Positions 10,101 through 16,790 of a stretch of DNA of 64,000 nt are shown piece after piece; the first letter of the stretch is position 1; each line of letters begins with the position of its first letter. The position numbers were made by a program, and so were the translations under genes. Source of the stretch: Constrictibacter sp. MBR-5 (lineage in GTDB: Bacteria > Pseudomonadota > Alphaproteobacteria > JAJUGE01). The DNA is taken from contig NZ_JBEPTK010000012.1 in the NCBI RefSeq assembly GCF_040549485.1, positions 62,001 to 126,000 of the forward strand, written 5' to 3'. The notes under the pieces were generated by a model. It was given only the letters and a program-made list of their open reading frames with translations, ran no database searches and had not been told where the DNA came from.

Positions 10101-10579
10101 AGGTGCCGCTCGACGGCCTCCGTGTCCAACACGTCGCCCAGCCGGAATTCCAGATGGGCCGAGCGCCAGACCGCCTGCGGCGGAACCCGCTGAAGGACCG
10201 CCGCCGGCGTCGTCACCACCAGGTCGGGCGGGTTGGTCCGGTCGGCGAGCCAGCGCAGCGTGCCGGCGCGCACGCCCATCACCCCGGACGAGGGCGGCGT
10301 CCCGTCGAACGGCAGGCAATCCCATGCCGGCAGCGGCGCCACCTTCAGGTCGGGGGCGAACGCCGCCAGGATCGCGCGCAGGTCGTCCGCCCGCCGGCTG
10401 TGCCGCGCCACCGCGACGATCGGGCCGGCGCGCCGTTCCGCCGCCAGCCGCAGGAGTGCGGCTGCCCACGCGCCGACCGGCTGTTCCGGGGGCGCGTCCC
10501 CGCGCTCGTTCCCGCGCTCATCCATTGCCGCGTCGGCGCGCGAAGCGGCGTCGTGCGGGTTGTCGGTGTGGTCCAGCAT
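7190..10579 (-). CDS. mfd: Mfd-type transcription-repair coupling factor
   Basis: The protein is about 1,129 residues. In order it has a UvrB-like N-terminal region, a CarD-like RNA polymerase interaction domain (VVHLEQGVGLLEGL), a RecG-like translocase core and the C-terminal TRCF domain. The core shows Walker A GDVGFGKTE, DEEHKFG, TLTATPIPRTL, and the TRG region with RDMEMRGTGDLFG. Mfd displaces RNA polymerase stalled at lesions and recruits UvrA. The segment after the CarD-like domain lacks the conserved LGG...W..RKAK block I would expect in alphaproteobacterial Mfd, so this could be a paralogue. I chose the ATG at 10579; a TTG at 10618 is possible. Confidence 0.82.
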   Translation of the reverse strand: MLDHTDNPHDAASRADAAMDERGNERGDAPPEQPVGAWAAALLRLAAERRAGPIVAVARHSRRADDLRAILAAFAPDLKVAPLPAWDCLPFDGTPPSSGVMGVRAGTLRWLADRTNPPDLVVTTPAAVLQRVPPQAVWRSAHLEFRLGDVLDTEAVERHLVRRGYVHDDCVDEPGEFAFRGRVLDLFPAAAPRPCRVEFDEDGRIAGIRSYDPATQRSVAEAELLEVDPASEIVATDDEIPQRRDVQWLPEYYATLQTLFDYVPGALLVAEPAARERAETFLEQVEEGFRLRMDLRSEAADRRRPVAPERLYLTAAEWQGGLKEQGCDAATLHADQPPAERVPHFAAAGAGEEGFGPFLDRQIDEGRKPVLAASSPRLLRRLERQAEKATKRTPERVADWRAVAGAAPGTLLSIAAPVPEGFADPEADAVVITPVEVFGIADAGAADDVPERLPFDADGLRVGDAVVHLEQGVGLLEGLETIATPDGAGSCELIRLRYADDAIVMLPVHEAGALWRHGADAETVSLDKPESESWKRRRAAVEADIAATAERLTALAKARSGRRAPALVPPPRVFARFAGRFPHPLTPDQTRAADAVLADLAAGRPMDRLVCGDVGFGKTEIALRAAAAAVLAGRQAVVMAPTTILVRQHLQTFRRRFAPFGIAVEELSRMVAPARARRVKAGLADGTLRLVIGTQALAAKSLRFDALGLVIVDEEHKFGAAQKEKMRRLAAGAHLLTLTATPIPRTLETSLIGLQDVSVVATPPAQRQPVRTVVTPFDEGVVRQALMRERARGGQSFVVCPRIEDIEPMAARLRAAVPELDLSVAHGKLPAADLDQVMIGFADGEGDVLLATNIVESGLDVPRANTMIVWRSDRFGLAQLHQLRGRVGRGALRGTTFLTTDPSQKVAAATAKRLHTLEAAGGLAAGFAISERDMEMRGTGDLFGPEQAGRIKLIGTGLYRRLLARATAAARGEAAEDWTPELHIGTGGHVPKEHVPEDEVRLNLYARIYGAEDEQALEALEDEMTDRFGPSPPPLQDLFAAARLVLSCRRLRIARLDAGPQGVAATFRGKPPSFRAGSLEKAGMVWRNDRLVRTGTDEAPHAPLAAASDFLALVASHAGRESACDSASG

Positions 10580-10665
10580 CGGCTCGTCCTGGCCGGCGGC
10601 AGATGCCGGCCGCCACAAACGCCGGCGGCGCGGAATCTATCCCGGCACCGTCGATGCGGCCGCGA

Positions 10666-10695
10666 GACGAGAAGCCGGGGGGACGAGAAGCCGGG
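10666..10695. repeat. Direct repeat, two 14-bp copies
   Basis: The sequence GACGAGAAGCCGGG occurs at 10666-10679 and again at 10682-10695. It lies between the Mfd-type gene start and the tRNA-Leu gene, on the 3' side of the tRNA. No function can be assigned. Confidence 0.6.
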
Positions 10696-10720
10696 CGACG
10701 AAAAGCGATGTTCAGGATGA

Positions 10721-10805
10721 TGGTGCGGGCGGTCGGACTCGAACCGACACTCCTTGCGGAACCGGATTTTGAGTCCGGCGCGTCTACCAATTCCACCACG
10801 CCCGC
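10721..10805 (-). tRNA. tRNA-Leu (anticodon CAA)
   Basis: Read on the minus strand, the 85-nt gene begins GCGGGCGTGGTGG and ends CGCCCGCACCA, so the acceptor stem pairs perfectly (GCGGGCG with CGCCCGC) and CCA is encoded. The anticodon loop is CTCAAAA within a CCGGA/TCCGG stem, giving anticodon CAA, which reads UUG leucine codons. A long variable arm (class II tRNA) and the T loop GGTTCGAGTCC are present. The gene is complete, with no sign of an integrated element at its 3' end. Confidence 0.96.
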
Positions 10806-10936
10806 ACGGCGCAAACCCGGTGCATTCCGCCCCGGAGGTAGCTCTGCATCCCTAATATTGCACATGCCGCCGAAATGCCAGACGGGAGGCGCGGGTGTTC
10901 AGCGTCCGAACCGTAACGGCTCGACCCGTACCTCGG

Positions 10937-11293
10937 TCAGTCTTCCGGCGAGGCGCGCGGGACCGGCGGATCTTCCCGCTGAGCGGCCCAGGTCAGCAAG
11001 GCATCGAGCGCGGGACACAGCGCCTGCCCCCAGTCGGTCAGGCAGTATTCGACCTTGGGCGGGACCTGATGATGGACGATCCGGCGCACGATGCCGTCCT
11101 TTTCCATCTGCCGAAGTTGCTGGATCAGCATCTTCTGGGACACGGCGGGTATGGCGCGCTCGAGGTCAGAGAAGCGCATGACGTTTCCGCCGAAGAGATG
11201 AAACAGGATCACCAGCTTCCACCGACCTTCGAGCAGGCCGAGGGCCTGCTCCACACCCTGGGCAGCGGTCTCGCGGGTGTATTCGCGTCCCAT
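10937..11293 (-). CDS. HxlR family transcriptional regulator
   Basis: The 118-residue protein is a single winged-helix domain of the HxlR type, with the family core GRWKLVILFHL, followed by RFSDLERAIPAVSQKMLIQQLRQ and a wing ending in EYCLTDWG. Two cysteines (in EYCLTDWG and ALCPALD) could allow redox sensing, as in some family members, but that is inference. It is transcribed away from the NTF2-like gene, with a 96-bp shared promoter region containing repeats. It probably represses that neighbour and itself. Confidence 0.92.
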   Translation of the reverse strand: MGREYTRETAAQGVEQALGLLEGRWKLVILFHLFGGNVMRFSDLERAIPAVSQKMLIQQLRQMEKDGIVRRIVHHQVPPKVEYCLTDWGQALCPALDALLTWAAQREDPPVPRASPED

Positions 11294-11326
11294 ACTTTTC
11301 GGTGAGTACCTTACTTTTCGGTAGGT
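11293..11326. promoter_or_regulatory. Candidate HxlR operator (direct and inverted repeats)
   Basis: TACTTTTCGGT occurs twice, at 11293-11303 and 11312-11322, 19 bp apart start to start. The second copy lies inside an imperfect palindrome ACCTTAC-TTTTCG-GTAGGT. It is the only AT-richer, repeat-containing part of the intergenic region between the divergent HxlR and NTF2-like genes. The position fits autoregulation and control of the neighbour; binding is inferred. Confidence 0.55.
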
Positions 11327-11389
11327 TCTTGCGATTAACGCAAGTTAGGTCGATCTCAGCGGGGACGCAAGACGAGCCGGAGACCCCCA

Positions 11390-11716
11390 ATGACCATCCC
11401 GATGCCTGCCCCCATCGCCGCCTATTTCGCCGCCGACGCGAAGGACGGTGCAGCGATCGCCCGTTGCTTCGCCCCCGACGCCGTCGTCAGCGACGAGAGG
11501 AACACCCACGTCGGCCGGGAAGCCATAGCGCGATGGGCGTTCGAAGCGGCCACGAAGTACGATTTTGTGAGCGAGCCGATCGGTACAGCGCAGGATGACG
11601 CCCTGGTCGTGGTGACGAGCCGCGTCACCGGCACCTTCCCCGGCAGCCCGATCGACCTGCGCTACAAATTTACCGTCGACGGCGACGTGATCGCGCGGCT
11701 GGAGATCGCGCCATGA
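11390..11716 (+). CDS. NTF2-like / SnoaL-like family protein
   Basis: This 108-residue protein fits the small NTF2/SnoaL fold: an N-terminal helix (MPAPIAAYFAADAKDGAAIARCFAPDAVVSD), a GREAIARWAFEAA helix and C-terminal strands ending GDVIARLEIAP. Members include ketosteroid-isomerase-like enzymes and many orphan proteins. It is divergent from an HxlR regulator, a common arrangement for stress- or aromatic-responsive genes. No catalytic residue can be assigned. Confidence 0.8.
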   Translation: MTIPMPAPIAAYFAADAKDGAAIARCFAPDAVVSDERNTHVGREAIARWAFEAATKYDFVSEPIGTAQDDALVVVTSRVTGTFPGSPIDLRYKFTVDGDVIARLEIAP

Positions 11717-11765
11717 GCGTCGACCCGCAACGCGACCTCAGATTGTAACGTCCGACAGCCGGCCG

Positions 11766-12245
11766 TCATCCCCCCGCCGCGGCGCGCTCCAGGGTGGCGA
11801 CGTCGAGTTTGACCATGGTCTGCATCGCCTGGAACACGCGGGCCGAAACCGCTGGGTCCGGGTCGGCGAGGAGGCGGGGCAGCGCTTCGGGGACGATCTG
11901 CCACGGCACGCCCCAGCGGTCGCGCAGCCAGCCGCAGGCGACTTCCTGGCCACCGTTCGCCGTCAGCGCCGCCCAGAGCCGGTCGACCTCCGCCTGATCC
12001 GCGCACGACACCGAGATCGAGGCGGCGGTGCCGTAGTCGGCGGCGTTGCCGCCGTTGAGCGCCTGATACTGCTGCCCGTCCAGAGTGAACGTGATCAGGA
12101 TGACCTCCCCGGCCTGTCCGCCGGGCCACGGGCCGGGCGAGCGCAGGACGTACTCGATCCCCGAGCCGGGGATCAGGGAGGTGTAGTGGCGGACGGCTTC
12201 CTCGGCGTCCGTCGCGAACCAGAGACAGGTGCTGATCTTCGACAT
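11766..12245 (-). CDS. VOC family protein (PhnB-like)
   Basis: The 159-residue protein begins MSKISTCLWFATDAEEAV, typical of the PhnB/3-demethylubiquinone-methyltransferase-like branch of the vicinal oxygen chelate superfamily. FQALNGG-like (YQALNGGNAADYG), ISVSCADQAEVDRLW and DRWGVPWQIVP are the recognisable family blocks. The ATG at 12245 has GAGGAG five bases upstream and is preferred to an earlier start 45 bp upstream. Function in this branch is generally unknown; a metal-dependent activity cannot be assumed. Confidence 0.85.
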   Translation of the reverse strand: MSKISTCLWFATDAEEAVRHYTSLIPGSGIEYVLRSPGPWPGGQAGEVILITFTLDGQQYQALNGGNAADYGTAASISVSCADQAEVDRLWAALTANGGQEVACGWLRDRWGVPWQIVPEALPRLLADPDPAVSARVFQAMQTMVKLDVATLERAAAGG

Positions 12246-12346
12246 GTGACTCCTCATGTCCGAACAGGCAGTCGGCGCCGTCCCCGCCATCGGTGCCGTG
12301 CGGGAGAGTGCCCGTCCCGCCTGCCGCGCTCAAGGGCGTCCGCCGG

Positions 12347-12373
12347 CCGGATCGTCCTGCACGGACGATCCGG
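12347..12373. promoter_or_regulatory. Perfect 11-bp inverted repeat upstream of dpaL
   Basis: CCGGATCGTCC (12347-12357) and GGACGATCCGG (12363-12373) form a perfect inverted repeat with a 5-nt loop. It lies between the divergent VOC and diaminopropionate ammonia-lyase genes, 54 bp before the latter's start. It could be an operator or an RNA hairpin in the leader. There is no T-run, so an intrinsic terminator is unlikely. Confidence 0.6.
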
Positions 12374-12426
12374 ATGCTCACAGATCGGCCGATTTGCGGT
12401 AAGCATTACGGCGAGGAGGTCCCGCC

Positions 12427-13611
12427 ATGCTGATCCTGAACACCGACCCCGCCTATCGCCACGCGCTCGACCCCGCCGATGCGGCGACGCTGGGGGCCGA
12501 GGCGGCGGCGGCGGCGCTGGAGGTGGTGGCGCTGCGGCCGGAGTATCGGCCGACGCCGCTGCACGCCCTGCCCGGTCTGGCGCGCGGACTGGGCGTGGCC
12601 GCCGTGCATGTGAAGGACGAGGGCCATCGCCTGGGCCTCGGCAGCTTCAAGGCGCTGGGCGGCGCCTATGCGGTGATCCGGATCGTGCAGGAAGAGGCCG
12701 GGCGGGCGCTCGGCCGCAGAGTCGAGGCCGCCGACCTGCAGTCGCCGGACGTGCGCGCGGTCGCCGCGGGCCTCACCTTCTGCTGCGCCACGGACGGCAA
12801 TCACGGGCGCTCGGTGGCGCAGGGCGCGCAGCTGGTCGGCGCGAATGCGGTCATCTTCGTACACGCGCGCGTCACCGAAGACCGCGTGGCGGCCATCGCC
12901 CGCTTCGGCGCGGAGATGGTGCGGGTCGACGGCACCTACGACGATTCGGTGGAGGAGGCGGCGCGCGTCGCCGGGCGGCGGGGCTGGACGCTGGTGTCGG
13001 ACACGTCGTGGCCCGGCTACGAGCGGGTGCCCGGCCTCGTGATGCAGGGCTACACCGTCCTGGTGCACGAGGCACTGGTCGCCCTGCCGGAGCCGCCGAC
13101 GCACGTCTTCGTGCAGGCCGGCGTCGGCGGCATCGCGGCCGCGGCGGCGGCGCACATGGCGCTCGTCCTGGGCGACCGCCGCCCGGTCTTCACCGTCGTC
13201 GAGCCGGAGCGGGCGGCCTGCATCTTCGCCTGCGCGCGCGACGGCGGCATGGCCAAGATCGCGCACGGCGAGCCGACGGTGATGGCGATGCTGGAATGCT
13301 ACGAGCCGTCGCTGGTCGCGTGGCGGGTGCTGTCGCGCGTCGCCGACGCCTTCATGACGGTGACCGACGACGAGGCCGTGGCGGTGATGAACCGGCTGGC
13401 GCGGCCGGCCGCGGGCGACCCCGCAATCGTCGCCGGCGAGAGCGGCGGAGCGGGACTGGCAGGGCTGATCGCCGCGTCGGGCGACCCTGCCGCGCGCGCG
13501 GCGATCGGGCTGGATGGAAGGTCGCGGGTACTGGTGGTGAACACGGAGGGTGCAACGGACGCCGGGCGCTACCGCGAGCTGGTCGGGATGGATCCGGCCG
13601 CGGTGGGGTGA
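12427..13611 (+). CDS. dpaL: Diaminopropionate ammonia-lyase
   Basis: The 394-residue PLP enzyme is of the fold-type II (tryptophan synthase beta) class. The PLP lysine is in GLGSFKALGGAYAV, and CATDGNHGRSVA is the substrate/PLP-binding loop of the family. Diaminopropionate ammonia-lyase converts 2,3-diaminopropionate to pyruvate and two ammonia molecules, and also degrades D-serine. The start has GAGGAGGT seven bases upstream. It stands alone, with no adjacent dedicated transporter or carbamoyltransferase, so its physiological substrate here is inferred from family only. Confidence 0.88.
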   Translation: MLILNTDPAYRHALDPADAATLGAEAAAAALEVVALRPEYRPTPLHALPGLARGLGVAAVHVKDEGHRLGLGSFKALGGAYAVIRIVQEEAGRALGRRVEAADLQSPDVRAVAAGLTFCCATDGNHGRSVAQGAQLVGANAVIFVHARVTEDRVAAIARFGAEMVRVDGTYDDSVEEAARVAGRRGWTLVSDTSWPGYERVPGLVMQGYTVLVHEALVALPEPPTHVFVQAGVGGIAAAAAAHMALVLGDRRPVFTVVEPERAACIFACARDGGMAKIAHGEPTVMAMLECYEPSLVAWRVLSRVADAFMTVTDDEAVAVMNRLARPAAGDPAIVAGESGGAGLAGLIAASGDPAARAAIGLDGRSRVLVVNTEGATDAGRYRELVGMDPAAVG

Positions 13612-13630
13612 GGTCGCGCGGCGGTCCGTG

Positions 13631-13729
13631 CTTCAAGACGCCGCCTGCGGCGGCTCCTCAGCATGAGGTTTCCTCTATTTCCGGAAAAAAACCTCGTCCT
13701 GAGGAGCGTGCGCAGCACGCGTCTCGAAG
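13631..13729. repeat. REP-like long palindrome
   Basis: Two roughly 41-bp arms (13631-13671 and 13689-13729) are near-perfect reverse complements: both contain CTTCRAGACG, a GC-rich palindromic core and CTCAGGAC/GAGG-type ends leading to AAACCTC, separated by a short AT-rich loop. This looks like the dispersed palindromic elements common between genes in alphaproteobacteria. It lies between convergent dpaL and the MoaD-like gene, where it could also end transcription in both directions. Confidence 0.75.
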
Positions 13730-13747
13730 GATGCCGTAGGGCCGAAC

Positions 13748-13996
13748 TCACCCCCCGGCGATCTTCGGGATCAGGTGGATCTCGCTGTCGGGCGGGATCG
13801 GCTCCATCAGCGTGTCCTGGCAGATCACGCCGTCGATGGCGACCGCCATGCTTTCCTCGACCTGGTTGCCCAGGCCGGGAAAGCGGCGGTCGAGTTCGCG
13901 GACGAGGCGGCCGACCGTGTCCGCCTTCACCTCGAATTCGGTCTCGCCACCGGTGAGGTGGCGGGCGACCGAGCCCGAGACGAAGACACGGGCCAT
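13748..13996 (-). CDS. MoaD/ThiS family sulfur-carrier protein
   Basis: This 82-residue beta-grasp protein begins MARVFVSGSVARHLTGG and ends IPKIAGG. The C-terminal Gly-Gly is the feature that E1-like enzymes adenylate and thiocarboxylate in MoaD and ThiS. It starts 5 bp after the stop of the molybdenum hydroxylase large-subunit gene, so it is the last gene of that operon. The context suggests a role in molybdenum cofactor supply or sulfuration for that enzyme, which is inference. No moaE lies nearby. Confidence 0.85.
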   Translation of the reverse strand: MARVFVSGSVARHLTGGETEFEVKADTVGRLVRELDRRFPGLGNQVEESMAVAIDGVICQDTLMEPIPPDSEIHLIPKIAGG

Positions 13997-14001
13997 CGGC
14001 C

Positions 14002-16296
14002 CTACTCCGCCGCCATCGGCAGTTCGCCGGCGTCGAGGGCGGCACGGATCTTCGGCGGCGACATCGGCAGGTCGTGCATGCGCACGCCGATGGCGTCGCG
14101 GATGGCGTTCGCCACCGCCGCCATGGGCGGCACGATCGGCACCTCGCCGACGCCCTTGGCGCCGAAGGGATGGCGCGGGTTCGGCACCTCGATCATGACC
14201 GCGTCGATCATCGGCAGGTCGGACGCGACCGGCACGCGATAGTCGAGGAAGCCGGGATTCTCCAGCAGGCCCTTGGCGTTGTAGATGTACTCCTCGTTCA
14301 GCGCCCAGCCGACACCCTGGGTGACGCCGCCCTGGATCTGCCCTTCCACATAGGTCGGGTGGATCGCCCGGCCGACGTCCTGCACCGCCGTGTAGCGCAG
14401 GATGGTGACGTGCCCGGTCTCGCGGTCGACCTCGACGTCGCAGACATGCGTCGCGTAGCCGGGACCGGCGCCCTGGGCGTTGACCGAGACCTCGGCCGTG
14501 ATCGGCCCGCCGGTACGCCCGGACTTGGACGCGATCTCGGCGAGCGGCAGCGGCTCGAACTCTCCGGCGTTCGGGCCGGCCGGATAGGCCGTGCCGTCGC
14601 GCCACTCCACCGCCTCGGCGCTGATGTCCCAGAGGGCAGCGGCACGGGCCTTCAGCTGCTCGACCACCTTCTCCGCGGCCTGGCTGACCGCCATGCCGGT
14701 GGCGAAGGTGACGCGGCTGCCGCCGGTCAGGAAGGAGTAGCCGATCGACGCGGTGTCGCCGACGATCGGCCGCACCCGTTCGACCGGTATGCCGAGCACC
14801 TCGGCCGCCATCATCGCCATCGAGGCGCGGCTGCCGCCGATGTCGGGGTTGCCCGACACGACGACGACCGTGCCGTCCTCGTTGACGTGGACGGCGCCGC
14901 TCGACTCGCCGCCGATGTTGAACCAGAAGCCGCAGGCGACGCCGCGGCCCTGGTTCGGGCCGAGCTTCACCTGCATGTTCGGATGGTTCTTCGCCGCTTC
15001 CAGCGTCTCAATGAAGCCGATGTCCTTCAGGGTCGGTCCGTAGGCCGCCTTGGTCCCGTCCTTCGCCGCGTTCTTCTCGCGCAGCGCGATGGGATCCATG
15101 TTCAGTGCGCGCGCCAGATCGTCCACCGCGCTCTCGACGCCGAAGGCCGAGATCGGCGCGCCGGGCGCCCGATAGGCGGCGACCTTGGGCCGGTTGCTGA
15201 CCACGTCGAAGCCGACGACCTTGACGTTCTCCAGGTCGTAGCAGGCGAAGGCGGTCATCGCCGCCGGCTGTACCGGAGAACCCGGGAAGGCGCCCGCCTG
15301 GAACTTCAGCAGGCATTCGGCCGCGACGATGCGGCCGTCCTTCGTCGCACCCAGCTTGACCTCGACCACGCCGCCCGAGGTCGGCCCGGTGGCGCGGAAC
15401 ACGTCCTCGCGGCTCATCACCATGCGGACCGGCCGGCCGGACTTGCGCGACAGCGCCACGGCCAGCGGCTCGAGATAGACGAGCGTCTTGCCGCCGAAGC
15501 CGCCGCCGATCTCTGCCGGCATCACGCGGATGTCCGACAGTTCCATGCCCAGCAGCTTGGCGCAGTAGGCGCGAACCATGAACTGGCCCTGGCTGGAACA
15601 CCAGACCTGCGCCTGGCCGTCGGCGCTGACCGAGGCGACGCAGGCGTGCGGCTCGATATAGGCCTGATGCACCGGCTTGGTGGTGTAGCGGCCCTCGACG
15701 ACCACTTCTGCCGTCTTCATGGCGGCGTCGACGTCGCCCAGGATGAATTCCACCCGCTTGGCCACGTTGGACGGCTTCTCCGGCTTCGGCGAGACGCCGG
15801 CCGTGAAGACGTCGTCGTGCAGCAGCGGGGCGCCGTCCGCCATCGCCTCCTCGACGTCGATGACGTGCGGCAGAACCTCGTACTGCACCTCGATCAGCTC
15901 GACCGCCCGGGCGGCGACGCCCGGCGAGGTCGCGGCCACCGCGGCGACCGCGTGGCCCTCGTAGAGCACCTTGTCGCGCGCCATGCAGTTCCGCGACAGG
16001 TCGCGGAAGTTCATCGGCCCCTCGCCGACGAAGGCTTCCTCCGAGGCGATCTCGGGAAAGTCCTTCGCCGAAACGACCGCCTTCACGCCGGGCAGGGCCT
16101 CGGCCTTGGACGTGTCGATCGAGAGGATGCGCGCATGGGCGTGCGGGCTGCGCTTGATGGCGCCAGTCAGCATGCCCGGGAGGCTCATGTCGGCGCCGAA
16201 ACTGGCGCGCCCGGTGACCTTGTCCGCACCGTCCGGACGGATCGGGCGGGTACCTACGACCTTGAGCTTCTTGGGATCGCTGACGTGGTTCATCAT
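14002..16296 (-). CDS. Molybdenum hydroxylase large subunit (xanthine dehydrogenase family)
   Basis: The 764-residue subunit binds the molybdopterin cofactor. Family motifs include GGGFGGKT, AYRAPGAP and the C-terminal GAKGVGE, whose glutamate (Glu718) is the expected catalytic base. The AYRAPGAP loop replaces the AYRCSFR loop of CO dehydrogenase, so this is not a CODH form I. It probably hydroxylates an aldehyde or N-heterocycle. Its start overlaps the stop of the iron-sulfur subunit gene by 4 bp, consistent with equimolar translation. The gene order on the minus strand is FAD subunit, 2Fe-2S subunit, large subunit, MoaD-like. Confidence 0.93.
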   Translation of the reverse strand: MMNHVSDPKKLKVVGTRPIRPDGADKVTGRASFGADMSLPGMLTGAIKRSPHAHARILSIDTSKAEALPGVKAVVSAKDFPEIASEEAFVGEGPMNFRDLSRNCMARDKVLYEGHAVAAVAATSPGVAARAVELIEVQYEVLPHVIDVEEAMADGAPLLHDDVFTAGVSPKPEKPSNVAKRVEFILGDVDAAMKTAEVVVEGRYTTKPVHQAYIEPHACVASVSADGQAQVWCSSQGQFMVRAYCAKLLGMELSDIRVMPAEIGGGFGGKTLVYLEPLAVALSRKSGRPVRMVMSREDVFRATGPTSGGVVEVKLGATKDGRIVAAECLLKFQAGAFPGSPVQPAAMTAFACYDLENVKVVGFDVVSNRPKVAAYRAPGAPISAFGVESAVDDLARALNMDPIALREKNAAKDGTKAAYGPTLKDIGFIETLEAAKNHPNMQVKLGPNQGRGVACGFWFNIGGESSGAVHVNEDGTVVVVSGNPDIGGSRASMAMMAAEVLGIPVERVRPIVGDTASIGYSFLTGGSRVTFATGMAVSQAAEKVVEQLKARAAALWDISAEAVEWRDGTAYPAGPNAGEFEPLPLAEIASKSGRTGGPITAEVSVNAQGAGPGYATHVCDVEVDRETGHVTILRYTAVQDVGRAIHPTYVEGQIQGGVTQGVGWALNEEYIYNAKGLLENPGFLDYRVPVASDLPMIDAVMIEVPNPRHPFGAKGVGEVPIVPPMAAVANAIRDAIGVRMHDLPMSPPKIRAALDAGELPMAAE

Positions 16297-16790
16297 GCCC
16301 TCGCTTGGCTCGTGGTTTCGCCGCGCAGCTCCGCGGCCGCCCCCATCACCGCCTTGATGACCTTATCGTAGCCGGTGCAGCGGCAGAGGTTGCCGGCCAG
16401 CCAGTAGCGCGCCTCGGTCTCGGTCGGGTTCGGATGATTGTCGAGCAGCGACTTCGCCGCGACGAGCAGCCCCGGCGTGCAGAAGCCGCACTGCAGCGCG
16501 CCTTCCTGGAGGAAATGCTGCTGCAGCGGGTGCAGCTTCTCACCCTGGGCCATGCCTTCGATCGTGCCGATCGAATGGCCCTCGGCCTCGGCGGCCAGCA
16601 TCAGGCACGAGCAGACGAGCCGGTCGTCGACCGTCACGCTGCAGGCGCCGCAGTCGCCCGAGCTGCAGCCTTCCTTGCTGCCGGTCAGCCCGAGCTCGTC
16701 ACGCAGGACGTCGAGCAGGGTCTGGTGCGGCTCGCACAGGAACTCGGTCGGCTCGCCGTTGATGGTGGTGGTGACGTGCGTCTTGGCCAT
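16293..16790 (-). CDS. Molybdenum hydroxylase 2Fe-2S subunit
   Basis: At 165 residues this is a standard small subunit. An N-terminal plant-type ferredoxin domain carries the first cluster (GCSSGDCGACSV with a further cysteine in VCSC), and a C-terminal four-helix domain carries the second (CGFCTPG and CRCTGY). It passes electrons from the molybdenum centre to FAD. It overlaps the large-subunit gene by 4 bp and its start abuts the stop of the FAD subunit gene. Confidence 0.95.
   Translation of the reverse strand: MAKTHVTTTINGEPTEFLCEPHQTLLDVLRDELGLTGSKEGCSSGDCGACSVTVDDRLVCSCLMLAAEAEGHSIGTIEGMAQGEKLHPLQQHFLQEGALQCGFCTPGLLVAAKSLLDNHPNPTETEARYWLAGNLCRCTGYDKVIKAVMGAAAELRGETTSQARA

Noticed and set aside
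6758-10720. A 1,320-codon open frame antisense to the Mfd-type gene
   Set aside because: It is Arg/Ala/Pro-rich with no domains, while the opposite strand has all Mfd motifs. Similar long antisense frames over the kinase (45841-48195) and the carboxylase (59505-62057) have the same cause, high GC at third codon positions.
10666-10805. An integration site at the tRNA-Leu gene
   Set aside because: The tRNA is intact and no integrase, phage gene or repeated tRNA 3' end lies nearby.
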